Shown: positions 40,294 to 49,581, counted from the first letter of the stretch. The stretch: 64,000 nucleotides of DNA from Bremerella cremea (GCF_003335505.1 NZ_QPEX01000024.1:426537-490536); one strand, 5' to 3'. Notes: a model not told the origin generated them from the letters alone. Numbers and translations: made by a program.

Positions 40294-41244
40294 ATGGCCA
40301 GCATGGAGCATCCGATTTTTTCAGTCTCCACCAAGCCTGACACAAAAACGCGTAAGTACGTTAACGGGGACATCTTTGTCGAGATCAAGCCCTCGTCCGA
40401 CGGATTGGCTACCGTCCATGACCGCGACATTCTGATCTACTGTATTTCGCAGCTAATGGCTTCCCTGAACGAAGGAAGGCCAATCTCGCAAGTCGTTCGC
40501 TTTAAGGCTCATGACCTAATGAAGGCCACCAACAGAATGACGAATGGCCAAGCCTATGCCGCTTTGAAGGCATCACTGGAGCGGCTGGCTGGAACACGAA
40601 TTAGCACGAACATTCTTACCGGCGGCCGGGAGGAATTCCGAACGTTTGGCCTAATCGAACATGCCAGCATAGTTCGGGAAACCCGCGACGGCAGAATGCA
40701 AGACGTGGAAGTCAAGCTGTCGGACTGGGTCTATACCGCGATCGAACACAAGGAAGTTCTTACGCTTAGCCGCGATTATTTCCGCCTGAGAAAACCGCTG
40801 GAACGTCGGATCTACGAAATTGCTCGAAAACACTGCGGCAAACAGTCCATCTGGCGGATCTCCCTGGAAAAATTGCAACTCAAATGTGGATCACATTCCA
40901 CGTTGAAGGAATTCCGCCGGATGCTTCTTGCCATCGTCGACCGGGACCGGAAGCACTCGCACATGCCCGACTATTCGATCCAGCTCGATGAGGACGACAT
41001 GGTGACGTTTCGAAGTCGTGGAACCGTTCCCGGTATGAAGGTCAAAGACGAGACGATTCCAATTCCATCGCTGCAACCAGAAACGTATGACTTGGCAAGG
41101 CAAGCGGCTCCTGGTTGGGATGTGCATCTGTTGGAGCAGGAATGGCGGGATTGGGTCACAGAGCCGCCTCAATACGCCGATGCCGCGTTTATCGGATTTT
41201 GCCGGAAGGCGGTCAAGACAAGATCACAATGCCCGCAAAAATAA
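40294..41244 (+). CDS. repA: RepA-like plasmid replication initiator (RPA family)
   Basis: The preferred start is the ATG at 40294 (GGGGTGAT just upstream, giving MASMEHPIFSVSTKPDTKTR). The frame is open from 40186, but that start is only 7 bases from the last iteron and has no ribosome-binding site. The 316-residue product has the RepA/RPA pattern: ILIYCISQLMASLNEGRPIS, YAALKASLERLAGTRISTN, LERRIYEIARKHCGKQSIW (winged-helix domains), and a C-terminal tail with PSLQPETYDLARQAAPGWDV. It binds iterons and DnaA boxes to start replication. It indicates that the element is, or was, a plasmid. Confidence 0.88.
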   Translation: MASMEHPIFSVSTKPDTKTRKYVNGDIFVEIKPSSDGLATVHDRDILIYCISQLMASLNEGRPISQVVRFKAHDLMKATNRMTNGQAYAALKASLERLAGTRISTNILTGGREEFRTFGLIEHASIVRETRDGRMQDVEVKLSDWVYTAIEHKEVLTLSRDYFRLRKPLERRIYEIARKHCGKQSIWRISLEKLQLKCGSHSTLKEFRRMLLAIVDRDRKHSHMPDYSIQLDEDDMVTFRSRGTVPGMKVKDETIPIPSLQPETYDLARQAAPGWDVHLLEQEWRDWVTEPPQYADAAFIGFCRKAVKTRSQCPQK

Positions 41245-41268
41245 CGCGATGTATGTGAGAAGTGCGAG

Positions 41269-42051
41269 CTATTCACCACGGGAATATTTTTGAAATCCGC
41301 GGTATGCTGCTTCATATAACTCGACCACCTCTGGCAATGCCAATGCTTTAAGCTCTGGCTGCCCAAGCTTTGGCCTGAGACGCATCCCGCGAACATGTCT
41401 TCTGAGCAAAGACGATTCCCAATTGCTATCACAGCCAATGTGACTGAGCACTGAAAGCATAGTACCATTGCTTCTGGACACTAGATCTTCGTATCGCACT
41501 GTCAATATTCGAGAATCACATTGTGTAATAGCAGCCCGCGTATTGTCGCACCAAATTTGTAGAACGCCGGAAGCGAATCCAGATTTTGAATACCAATTGG
41601 TCGCGGCATTAGACGCAAGGACGTCACGTGGATTACGCAACAGGTACACGATTCGGCCCTCTGGAAAGCACTCTAGCAAAAAACTAGCAATTTTCCAACC
41701 ATGGTGTACTTCCTTGAATCCCCAGCGATCATAGCCCAACCGCCGCGTCTCGCCGGAATAGTAGGTAATTAGAAACTCTCTGGCAGCATGAGTGAACGAA
41801 TCCGGAGCGTGAGGATTTAGATTGGCAAGCCAGTGGTTGAGGCCCTGCCTCTCGAATCCAGACCATTGACGCTCACTAATGGTCTTTAAATTCTCACACT
41901 TTTCTTGCATGTCAACAAATTGGGCAGCCATGCCATCATTTTCTCCCCAAATGAATACCGTTCCCGACGAGGAAATAAGTCGCTGTAAAAGCGTGCTTCC
42001 ACAACGGTAGCAGCAACCTAAAAGAAAGACAGGGCGGTGAAAGTTCATCAT
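41269..42051 (-). CDS. Sulfotransferase
   Basis: A 260-residue PAPS-dependent sulfotransferase of the heparan/Stf0-like type. The 5'-phosphosulfate loop is FLLGCCYRCGSTLLQRLI (about residues 9-26); the 3'-phosphate-binding segment is RNPRDVLASN (about 138-147). A YED motif (VRYEDLVS) follows. It transfers sulfate to hydroxyl groups of glycans, in the cytosol or at the membrane. Convergent with repA. Its upstream neighbour on the same strand is cut off by an IS5 copy that begins 40 bases before the start, so its expression may now depend on the insertion. Confidence 0.8.
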   Translation of the reverse strand: MMNFHRPVFLLGCCYRCGSTLLQRLISSSGTVFIWGENDGMAAQFVDMQEKCENLKTISERQWSGFERQGLNHWLANLNPHAPDSFTHAAREFLITYYSGETRRLGYDRWGFKEVHHGWKIASFLLECFPEGRIVYLLRNPRDVLASNAATNWYSKSGFASGVLQIWCDNTRAAITQCDSRILTVRYEDLVSRSNGTMLSVLSHIGCDSNWESSLLRRHVRGMRLRPKLGQPELKALALPEVVELYEAAYRGFQKYSRGE

Positions 42052-42090
42052 GAATCTTTGAACGTGTCTATGCGAACACTTCGCAAACTA

Positions 42091-43033
42091 GGCTCTGTCA
42101 GAAAACAACGATTTGACTTTCATCCGGCAACCTCGAAGGCTTAAAGAAGACCAATTTCTCAAGCCGTACGGAGGTTTAACATGGCTCGCCATCGACTTAC
42201 GGATGATCAATGGGTACTGATCGCGGACATCTTTCCACCCCCGGCACACACGGGGCGGCCGCGTGTCGATCGGCGGATGGTGGTCGACGGCATTCTGTGG
42301 ATCATGCGAACCGGTGCCCCCTGGCGAGACCTGCCCGACGAATTCGGCAAGTGGGGAACGGTCTATGATTTGTTCACCACCTGGAATTCGGATGGAACGC
42401 TCGACGAAATTCTCGATCGGTTGCAGGCCGGTTTTGTCGATGCCGAAGCGATCGACGAGCAACTGTGGTGCGTTGACGGCACCAACATTCGGGCTGCTCG
42501 TTGTGCCGCCGGAGCGAAAAAAGGGGCGGTCGGACGCAGCTAGCGACGAAGCTTTAGGCCGTTCTCGCGGCGGTTTCAGCACGAAATTGCATCTGCTTTG
42601 CGACTCGCACGGGCACCCGCTGCACGCCTGTCTTTCACCCGGGCAACGACACGAATCAAGATACTTGGAAGAACTGCTCGAAGGGTGCGATATCCAAGGA
42701 GACGAACAGGATGATTCGATCTGACCTGTGTTCCTGGCAGGCGACAAAGGGTATCGCGCCGATTGGATCGATGAGTACCTGATCGAACAAGGCATTCTGC
42801 CCATCATTCCAAACAAGGAAGGTGAAGACCGTTCACAGCGACTGGCCGAATTCGACAAGGGTAAGTACCGCCAGCGCAATGTCGTCGAACGCCTGATCGG
42901 CTGGCTCAAAGAATGCCGCCGCATCCTAACCCGCTTCGAGAAGCGAGCCGCAAACTTCCTCGGAATGGTGAAGATGGCCTTCATCGAGCGATACTTGCGA
43001 TTAATGTGTTAAAACGCGTTTTCTGACAGAGCC
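42091..43033 (+). mobile_element. IS5-family insertion sequence (IS427-like)
   Basis: Terminal inverted repeats start GGCTCTGTCAGAAAAC (16 bases exact) at 42091 and end with its complement at 43033. The flanking TA (42089-42090 and 43034-43035) is duplicated. Length 943 bp. It carries an IS5-type DDE transposase in two overlapping frames. It is inserted in the surface-polysaccharide gene cluster. Confidence 0.92.
42181..43012 (+). pseudogene. IS5-family transposase (frameshifted ORFs, internal stop)
   Basis: ORF A (42181-42543) begins MARHRLTDDQWVLIADIFPP and contains the first catalytic Asp in WCVDGTNIRA. The second frame overlaps at an A6G4 slippery run (about 42518-42527), consistent with programmed frameshifting in the IS427 group. 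That frame meets an in-frame TGA at 42722-42724, then continues with FLAGDKGYRADWIDEY (second Asp) and KYRQRNVVERLIGWLKECRR (catalytic Glu) to 43012. The TGA in mid-domain should abolish activity. Confidence 0.8.
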
Positions 43034-43035
43034 TA

Positions 43036-43366
43036 GATGGCCTTGGCGTTGGCGGGAATGGCGAGATCACATCTCAGTACAATGATATAACTATTGACAG
43101 TTGCACGGCATTGTCGTTTCAGACCTGAAAGAGGAATTGATGGGTGGCACAATAGACTCGTATGTTGCTGATTTCTGCGCACGCAATCTAAACTCAAGCG
43201 TGCGTTTTCCCCCGGTTCCAGGCTTCCGCTGGCCGCCCCTGTTCGATTGGCTCCGCAGATCTCAACAGATATTACATTGTTTATTCGAGTATACATTTTA
43301 AGTATCAAAGCATTCTCGGCAACGACTTGCAGCGGATTCGCTTTACGTGACTCATAATAGTCAAGA
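43036..43366. other. 331-base intergenic region
   Basis: Between the insertion sequence and the radical SAM gene's stop. No frame with recognisable motifs and no repeats seen. Confidence 0.35.
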
Positions 43367-44179
43367 TTATTTCGTCAAGCGGTCTCGTGTGGGATCTGAG
43401 TGGAAGAGCTTCTCTCTTTTGCTTGGGCACAAGCTACATTGCGGTATCGCCTTCGAATTGACAAAACCCTCTAAGGCATCAGTTGAGCAATCTGAGGCAC
43501 ATGGGGAGTACTGCCGGAACAGCTCCCATTCCCCAAAGCTCTCAAGCTGTAATCGAAATTCGAGTAGAGGCCAGTATGCAAGAGCGGGGCATTTCCAAAG
43601 TCGCTGTTGATAAAGCTGCATGCAGCTTTTCTGCATGCAGACCTTGAATGCGTCATTCGGCTTTGAATCAAAAGGCATCGGTTTGCCATTTACAATTTGG
43701 TATTGGCGCATCCATCCCCGATGCGATTTTCGGATCTTGATATTGATACCATGGAAGCGTCTCTTCCAGTCCGATGCAACTTGCTCAGCCTCTCTAAACT
43801 GTTTAAGGTAATGTTCGTGAGTGCCATGCTGGCTCAACTCAAGGCGACAATCGACTTCGACCAATGCGTCTGGGAGCGCAGGGTGGCGACGAAGGTGCAA
43901 ACCATTTGTAACAAGCATGAGCTTGGATTTAGGCCAGCAGTTACGAGCCAAGAGCAGGTGCTCGATTAGATTAGGATTGAGAAGCGGCTCGCCCCCTAAC
44001 AGTGCAAGAGTCCCGGGGTGTATTCGATCATTCCAAGCTATGTAGTCTCTATAAGCAACGGAGGGACTGGGCATTCGTCCCCTGAGATGAAAGTTGCTAT
44101 AGTGACTGCATTGCTCACAGGAGAGGTTGCATGAGTGTGCAAGATGATACTCCAAGGATGGAATTGATATTAATGCCAT
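43367..44179 (-). CDS. Radical SAM protein
   Basis: A 270-residue enzyme. The iron-sulfur motif CNLSCEQC is CxxxCxxC (about residues 17-24) within LAHSCNLSCEQCSHYSNF; the GGEP motif is LLGGEPLLNP. The C-terminal part has several Cys residues (CMQKSCMQLY, CPALAYW, CASDCS, CSLCPS), as in SPASM-type extensions that hold auxiliary clusters. Start has GAAGAGGG 5 bases upstream and overlaps the previous gene by 10 bases. Substrate unknown; in the cluster with glycosyl- and sulfotransferases, it could modify an amino acid or sugar. Confidence 0.75.
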   Translation of the reverse strand: MALISIPSLEYHLAHSCNLSCEQCSHYSNFHLRGRMPSPSVAYRDYIAWNDRIHPGTLALLGGEPLLNPNLIEHLLLARNCWPKSKLMLVTNGLHLRRHPALPDALVEVDCRLELSQHGTHEHYLKQFREAEQVASDWKRRFHGINIKIRKSHRGWMRQYQIVNGKPMPFDSKPNDAFKVCMQKSCMQLYQQRLWKCPALAYWPLLEFRLQLESFGEWELFRQYSPCASDCSTDALEGFVNSKAIPQCSLCPSKREKLFHSDPTRDRLTK

Positions 44180-44883
44180 ATAACCCTCTTCAGTCCGTGC
44201 TTCTTCAAACTGGCTCGTCGAAATTCCGGACGCCGGCGGTGATATCCAGGGGGGTCAATATGCCGATGCCTGAAAGAGCGGGCAACATTGACCGCAACTT
44301 TTACACCTGCCAGTTTAGCTCGCCAAAAAAAGTCCCAGTGCTCTTCCATTTTCAAGGTCTCATCCCAGCGAACTGCCGACAGGATATCCCGGTATGCAAC
44401 AAAGCAATTGCTCACGAAATGGCACCAACGCAAAGGTCCGCTGGCATGATAGAAACCTCGCGGAATTCTAAGTGTACGCCCCTCCACTTTCAGCAGTCTT
44501 GGTCGACCAACATTGCTGCTGAGAGTCGCCAACAGGTCGATCTGCTCATTCTTAATTAACTCATCTACCAAGCCTCTCAAGTGAGTTCTTTTGGTTACTT
44601 GATGGTCATCGTCGGCAAAAAACACGAACGGAGTGGTAGCCATGTCGAGAAGTCGATTGCGTCCGGCGGATAAGCCAATATCGTATTCGGTTTCTATGAT
44701 CTTATCTGCCATCGCAGCTTCCTCTGGAAAGTGCGTTCTGAACCGAAGTTCGGGCATTCCATCGTCCAGTACATGAATTACCGGCCGTTCATCTTTGCAG
44801 TAATGGCATATGCTTCTGACAAGGGATGCACAGCATTGTGGCCGGTGAATCGTCTTAATACAGAAGGTTGCTAGGTTACGCAC
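44170..44883 (-). CDS. GT2-type glycosyltransferase, paralogue A
   Basis: 237 residues. HVLDDGMPEL and the FFADDDHQV motif are the GT2 nucleotide-sugar and metal-binding (DxD) motifs. It is a close paralogue of the next gene: both begin FCIKT(V/I)HRP, have GRN in the first third, EHW(D/E)FF(W/Y)RA in the last third and finish with RPxFRxxxLKKHG-like sequence. The pattern resembles N-acetylgalactosaminyltransferase-type enzymes. It overlaps its upstream gene by eight bases. Donor and acceptor not known. Confidence 0.75.
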   Translation of the reverse strand: MRNLATFCIKTIHRPQCCASLVRSICHYCKDERPVIHVLDDGMPELRFRTHFPEEAAMADKIIETEYDIGLSAGRNRLLDMATTPFVFFADDDHQVTKRTHLRGLVDELIKNEQIDLLATLSSNVGRPRLLKVEGRTLRIPRGFYHASGPLRWCHFVSNCFVAYRDILSAVRWDETLKMEEHWDFFWRAKLAGVKVAVNVARSFRHRHIDPPGYHRRRPEFRRASLKKHGLKRVIWH

Positions 44884-45637
44884 GCACTATGCCCCCACCA
44901 GGATATCGCATCGAATCAAAGCCGTGCTTTCTCAATCCGAGTTTTCGGAAACGCGGTCGCGCACGCAGCCCACCATAAGAATTATTAGCGACGTGCTTGT
45001 GCACAACCTTACAGTCTTCTGCGACGGCAATTTTGAGATGCTCGACATGACTTGCACGATAAAAGAATTCCCAGTGTTCATAGGTCTTAATTTCTGGATC
45101 CCAACGCAGTTTCGCAATAGTCTCTTGGCGAGCTAGAAATGCATTGCTCGACATGTCACACCATGCCAGAGATCCCAAGCGGCGATGTTCCCCTCGAAAC
45201 ATCCAAATACGTCGGCCATTCATGAGTGGCGCAAATCGTAAGGGCCTTCCTCCGTCACCTTGTCTCACTCCAAGGATGTCTATTTCATTTTCCTGAAAGT
45301 AACGACAGACGCGATCAAGGTGGAAGTCCTGGGTAACTACATGGTCGTCGTCCAAAAGGAAGATATATTCAGTGTCCGCAGCGTCGATTGCAGTATTTCG
45401 TCCCACACCTACGCCAACGTCAATGTCGTCAAGGTTAATCACGCGACAATACTTTGCCGTATCAGGATACTTGACGGAGAAACGCCTGTCACACTCACCA
45501 TCATCCACCACAATGATTTGGGGCTTGCTAAAATGACTTCGCAATGATTCGACTAATCGATGACACGACCAGGGACGGTGGACGGTCTTGATACAGAAAG
45601 TTATGTCATCGGGGGAGCATGTAGTATTGGGCGTCAT
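44876..45637 (-). CDS. GT2-type glycosyltransferase, paralogue B
   Basis: 253 residues. IIVVDDGECDR and FLLDDDHVV are GT2 motifs. The gene is a tandem duplicate of the previous one with about 40 percent similarity by eye, including TFCIKTVHRPWSC, GRNTAID and the YEHWEFFYRA segment. It precedes the radical SAM protein in a tightly packed minus-strand operon of three genes. Confidence 0.75.
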   Translation of the reverse strand: MTPNTTCSPDDITFCIKTVHRPWSCHRLVESLRSHFSKPQIIVVDDGECDRRFSVKYPDTAKYCRVINLDDIDVGVGVGRNTAIDAADTEYIFLLDDDHVVTQDFHLDRVCRYFQENEIDILGVRQGDGGRPLRFAPLMNGRRIWMFRGEHRRLGSLAWCDMSSNAFLARQETIAKLRWDPEIKTYEHWEFFYRASHVEHLKIAVAEDCKVVHKHVANNSYGGLRARPRFRKLGLRKHGFDSMRYPGGGIVRA

Positions 45638-45980
45638 TCAGCACCTATAGAGTAATGTTGTGATACGAAAGCCTGAAGGATATCTGGCGAGTTCACCAGG
45701 GCACCCAGATGATCTGGTGTCATTGCGATGCGCGATTGTAGCGGCGGTAGCATTAAATGATCGAATGATCCAAAAAGCGGGTTAGGTGGAGGTGCCCGGC
45801 AAATGGCGAATACAAGTGCTGCTGTCGTAGGTTGATCCTATGATGCGTAATTGAGTTCGTGGCACGAGTGCAGGTGATTCGGCGAAATTGATGGATTGGT
45901 GCGATTGGAAGACGCAAGTCAAATGACAACGCGGAAATCCGATGGAGTAAATAGTACCATTCAATGAAGTGCTATAGCCG
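45638..45980. other. 343-base intergenic region
   Basis: Lies between the start of glycosyltransferase paralogue B and the stop of the GT25/sulfotransferase gene. Probably contains the promoter of the three-gene operon 45637-43367. No repeat or gene recognised. Confidence 0.35.
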
Positions 45981-47528
45981 CTAGGCCGTGACATGGCGAC
46001 AGCTCGGGTTAATGAAGTTTACGGCCTTATCGATTGCGTCTGATGAGGAATCGAGGCCGATAAACGTCTGAATTCTACGGGCAACGAGAAGTGGTTGTTC
46101 TAATAGTTCAGAATAGTCGACACGAAGCACGTGCTCTGGAGGGAGGCTCGCGATAAGTGCTTCCTTCTCGTAATGCAGCCACTCCTGATGAGCCCTAAGG
46201 CCTTCGTCATCTAATGATTTCTCTCGGCGTTGAATAGAGGCAACCGATTCTTCAAGGGGCCGATCGGAAGCAATAACCCTCAAACGGTCTCCACAAACGG
46301 CCTTAAGCGCGTCTCCGCAAACGCATAGTTGAGGATATTTGCCCCCAGCAAATGTTCCACGCCGGCGGGCTTCTCGTCGCTTTTGGTTGATAAACCAGCG
46401 AAGCTTGTGTTCTATTCTATCAGCCGGTATCTTCCGTTCCTTATCGCGAAGCTTTGCCACTTCTTCTCCAATTCTCATGAGTGAGATGGCTTCGAAGCCG
46501 CACGATTTGTCCGGGTTATTCCCGTAGTACCCAACGAGCTTATTGCCAACATGGAGTCCAAGATGGTAGCAAAGGCCTGAAAGCGCCGATGAGCCGGAGG
46601 AATGAAGCCCAAGAATCGCAAAAAAGGGGTCGTTGTCAATATTCTGTTTTGAAGTTGTGTCAGCTGCGGGCCAAAAGCGTGGCATTTCAAAAACCCGACC
46701 ATTGATATTACTCCTGCCTTCGCGCTGGCCAACAAGCCACTTCGGAGGACAATAGATTCGATGGCTTTGCTGTTGGTGCAACCGCCCTAAATGGTGGTCG
46801 ATATGGTGTAAATGCCTCCAGTCGTTGAAACGATGCAGCCATTTATAGAGAGTTCGACCGAATCGCTCGACGTTCACGGCAAAAGCATGCGTTCGATTTA
46901 CATTGTAAGGCCTATAGACGGACTCATTGACTTGTTCTGGTGGAGTCTTTAATACCTTGAGGTGCTGGCCACCGAGGTATAGCATGTCCCAATCTGTGCC
47001 GTCTGGAATCGCATTAAGAAAGTCCCTTGTCTTTTGGGTGAAGCCAGGTAAGAATTTGGCATCGTCCTCAAGCAGCAAAATCCGCCTCAACCCATTATTC
47101 AGTGCGTCCTCAATCAGTCGTGTATGCCCGCGAAGGCACCCCCAGGCCGCGTTGCCGGAAGTAAAGAAATCTGGGCTAGGTACTTTCTTGCCATCAATCG
47201 CCGAGACTCGTATCGGCCGCTTGAAGGGCCAGTCAGCAGGCAGACCATCTGTGAAATCTCTCCAGCGATCTGGGCGACGATCAAGATTGAGGCAATAGAC
47301 CGCGTCAAAATAGTCCATGAAATCATCAGGGGCGGATATCATTTGTCGATCCTTGCAATTGACGCATGTTGCACGAGTTTCCGGAATTAGTCGATTTATA
47401 GTGCACCGACCATGAATTTCACACTCGTAAAGTGGTATTGTTACGCGGGATGGGGATGTAGCTAGCGTAATTTCGTCGATCACATTTCGACGATATGGGC
47501 ACATAGCAATTGTAGACATGGTGTTCAT
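45981..47528 (-). CDS. GT25-type glycosyltransferase fused to a sulfotransferase-like domain, Cys-rich N-terminus
   Basis: 515 residues. Residues about 1-65 hold a Cys pattern, CPYRRN...ECEIHGRCTINRLIPETR then ATCVNCKDRQ, which resembles zinc-ribbon-like N-termini seen on other planctomycete glycosylation proteins. The GT25 domain follows: DAVYCLNLDRRPDRWRDF, KVPSPDFFT, LLLEDDAKFLPG (DxD), and DWDMLYLGG. From about residue 300 a second domain begins with FFAILGLHSSGSSALSGLCY, a sulfotransferase 5' phosphosulfate loop, with LRVIASDRPLEESVAS later as the 3' phosphate site. One polypeptide therefore could add and sulfate a sugar. The ATG at 47528 overlaps the upstream gene's stop by four bases. 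Confidence 0.65.
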   Translation of the reverse strand: MNTMSTIAMCPYRRNVIDEITLATSPSRVTIPLYECEIHGRCTINRLIPETRATCVNCKDRQMISAPDDFMDYFDAVYCLNLDRRPDRWRDFTDGLPADWPFKRPIRVSAIDGKKVPSPDFFTSGNAAWGCLRGHTRLIEDALNNGLRRILLLEDDAKFLPGFTQKTRDFLNAIPDGTDWDMLYLGGQHLKVLKTPPEQVNESVYRPYNVNRTHAFAVNVERFGRTLYKWLHRFNDWRHLHHIDHHLGRLHQQQSHRIYCPPKWLVGQREGRSNINGRVFEMPRFWPAADTTSKQNIDNDPFFAILGLHSSGSSALSGLCYHLGLHVGNKLVGYYGNNPDKSCGFEAISLMRIGEEVAKLRDKERKIPADRIEHKLRWFINQKRREARRRGTFAGGKYPQLCVCGDALKAVCGDRLRVIASDRPLEESVASIQRREKSLDDEGLRAHQEWLHYEKEALIASLPPEHVLRVDYSELLEQPLLVARRIQTFIGLDSSSDAIDKAVNFINPSCRHVTA

Positions 47529-48340
47529 GATGATAATGTGATATCAATTGAGGCATCCTTTGCATTGCAACATTTCGTGACACCGGTGATGTTGCTCCAT
47601 CGAGCAGCAACGGGAATGTGAGTCCCCTTTACCTTTTGCGTTTCGGACGAGCACCCGGATAACCGTAGGTGCCACCAAGTGGCGTTCTTTTTTGTCTCAC
47701 ATCTGACCTCGAAGTTTAGCTGGTTTCCGCAAAACTCATCTGTGACTCCAAGCCATGTAGCTGAGTCGTCGTTCCACTTAATCTCGATGATTAATCCATG
47801 CGCGCACGAACAGTTCGAATTTTCGCTAAAGATTGTTAGGTAAAGGCTGGCAGGTAGATCGTATGCAGAAAATGTTGATCGCAAGCCCATGAAGCTCGCG
47901 CTGCCGCCAGACGAGGTTCCGCCAGACGAGGTTCCGCCAGACGAGGTTCCGCCAGACGAGGTTCCGCCAGACGAGGTTCCGCCAGACGAGGTTCCGCTTG
48001 ACGAGGTTCCGCTTGACGAGGTTCCGCTTGACGAACTGTAGGATTCAGAACTGCTATTCGAGTTTCCATAGCTATAGCTGTAACTAGGGCCACTGCTGGA
48101 ATAGTTCATGCTACTGTCGCCATGCGAAGAATTCGATTCTGACGAACTACTAAAGGAAGAACTGCGAGAGATTTCGGAGATCGAACTGCTCGAATAGTCA
48201 GGTGAGCCGGATGCTGATTCGCTTGAGGAATAGCTGCTACTCGATGATGAAGAGTATGAGGAAGATGATGAATAGCTACTGACACTCGACCATGATTTGC
48301 TGGATCCGTAACCGCTTTCACTTTCCTGCCCTGGAATCAT
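47525..48340 (-). CDS. Serine-rich repeat protein with C-terminal globular domain
   Basis: 271 residues. The first 145 residues are low-complexity Ser/Gly/Tyr/Thr (SSSSYSSSSSYSSSS-like, then a (GTSSG)n pentapeptide array). The C-terminal 120 residues form a Cys-containing domain (CSCAHGLIIEIKWNDDSATW, CGNQLNFEVRC, WWHLRLSGCSSE, CCNAKDASIDI). No signal peptide is obvious, so export could be non-classical or by a dedicated system. Ser-rich stretches are candidate O-glycosylation substrates for the adjacent glycosyltransferases. The ATGA overlap with the downstream GT25/sulfotransferase gene suggests joint expression. Family unknown. Confidence 0.65.
   Translation of the reverse strand: MIPGQESESGYGSSKSWSSVSSYSSSSSYSSSSSSSYSSSESASGSPDYSSSSISEISRSSSFSSSSESNSSHGDSSMNYSSSGPSYSYSYGNSNSSSESYSSSSGTSSSGTSSSGTSSGGTSSGGTSSGGTSSGGTSSGGTSSGGSASFMGLRSTFSAYDLPASLYLTIFSENSNCSCAHGLIIEIKWNDDSATWLGVTDEFCGNQLNFEVRCETKKNATWWHLRLSGCSSETQKVKGTHIPVAARWSNITGVTKCCNAKDASIDITLSS
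47911..48030 (-). repeat. 15-bp tandem repeat encoding GTSSG/GTSSS pentapeptides (8 copies)
   Basis: Eight adjacent copies of ACGAGGTTCCGCCAG (plus strand): five end GCCAG (47911-47985) and three end GCTTG (47986-48030). Each encodes five residues, so copy number may vary without shifting the frame. Confidence 0.9.
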
Positions 48341-48342
48341 TG

Positions 48343-49581
48343 TTAGTCTCCCGGATATGCGCTGCGAATAAAGCGTTCGTTTGCTTCGAATTGTTCTCGT
48401 GAACGATTCGGAAACCGCTTGTTTTCAAAGCCACGGCGAATACCCGTAAGGCGAACCGAGATCGTTACTTTTTCATCGCTTGGCTTATCCAATCGAATGA
48501 CAAGTGTTCCTCGCGATACGGAGGCGCCCACGAAAACAGGTAGGTTGGGCACAGCTCCGCAAACGCGAATGCTGTTAGGTTCACAAACTTCAACATACTT
48601 TGGATCGATGGGCACTTCCGTAACGGCACGATTTGTGCAAACCTCCATTACATCATCAAAACGCACTTCTGGCATCTCGGCGACAAATAACGCTGTGTAC
48701 CCAGTCGGTGACCAAGTAGCAGGAACAATAGCCGTGCTCTTGTCGGACTCTGAGCCATGTGAAGGATGGCTGGTTGAGCTATGATGGGACTGGCTGTGGC
48801 TCTCTGATCCTGAATGCGATGAGTGTTCAGAAGATTCGGACGAATGCTCCGAGGAATTAGACGATTCCGAAGATTCTGACGACCCTGAAGAATGCGAGGA
48901 CGAGGAGCTAAAACTGTATGATGATGAACTGCTTCCACATTCGTAATCGAAAACTTCTGTGATGACTAAATCACCAAATTTGTCCTCGACAGCATAGACA
49001 AGCGTGCAACCTATTGAGGAGTCTCCAGAACCACCGAAGCCGCCGCTTTCTTCGCCCACCGTCTTAGAGCAAAGATTCCAGGCAACAACAACCTCTCGCT
49101 CTCCTTCGCTGTCCTTAACATAGTCGAGCGTTCCGGAAAGGGAGTTTCGCTTTAGAACCCAGCATTCTCCAGAGCCCATTTGAACTTCCCCGTAGGGCAT
49201 ATAGTGCTCAGCAGGGGGAATAGGGTCAATTGGCTCGAGGATTAGAGCAACCCTTGGAGGGGGCAGGTGCACGATTCTGTATCTGCTCTGCTTGGGATCG
49301 CTGTCGTCGAGGCACGCAAGGCCAATATCGCCTTTCACACCAAAAAACTGGTAAGGCGGCTCATCGCCAAATGGTTGGCGTGCCTCCAGGTTGTAGACAT
49401 CAAACCCGGAATCTTCTGGATCATCATAATCGGGATCCGGGTCGTCTCCCTGCCAGTAGTATCGATGCCCCGCGTCGTCAACATACACTTTCGCCGCAGC
49501 CTTTTCCGTGGACCGCGTTAAAGGGGCAGTTAGCTCGAACTTGACCCACAGCGCCTTACAACATTCGCAGGGACTACTCAT
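48343..49581 (-). CDS. Serine-rich linker protein, unknown family
   Basis: 412 residues. An N-terminal Cys motif (MSSPCECCKALWVKF) precedes a beta-rich globular part (about 15-215). A Ser/His/Glu low-complexity linker (about 222-282, SSSSSHSSGSSESSESSNSS and so on) leads to a C-terminal domain of 130 residues (TALFVAEMPEVRFDDVMEVC...LVIRLDKPSDEKVTISVRL). It resembles its downstream neighbour in having a serine linker between globular parts. Two bases separate their coding regions. It could be an extracellular adhesin or appendage component; no homologue is recognised by name. Confidence 0.6.
   Translation of the reverse strand: MSSPCECCKALWVKFELTAPLTRSTEKAAAKVYVDDAGHRYYWQGDDPDPDYDDPEDSGFDVYNLEARQPFGDEPPYQFFGVKGDIGLACLDDSDPKQSRYRIVHLPPPRVALILEPIDPIPPAEHYMPYGEVQMGSGECWVLKRNSLSGTLDYVKDSEGEREVVVAWNLCSKTVGEESGGFGGSGDSSIGCTLVYAVEDKFGDLVITEVFDYECGSSSSSYSFSSSSSHSSGSSESSESSNSSEHSSESSEHSSHSGSESHSQSHHSSTSHPSHGSESDKSTAIVPATWSPTGYTALFVAEMPEVRFDDVMEVCTNRAVTEVPIDPKYVEVCEPNSIRVCGAVPNLPVFVGASVSRGTLVIRLDKPSDEKVTISVRLTGIRRGFENKRFPNRSREQFEANERFIRSAYPGD

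Noticed and set aside
47911..48030. CRISPR array
   Set aside because: The 15-bp units are directly adjacent with no spacers and lie in a coding frame.
47836..48321. Alternative frames over the serine repeat (Glu/Pro/Arg-rich)
   Set aside because: These are out-of-frame readings of the tandem repeat; the Ser-rich frame overlaps its neighbours neatly and carries a globular tail.
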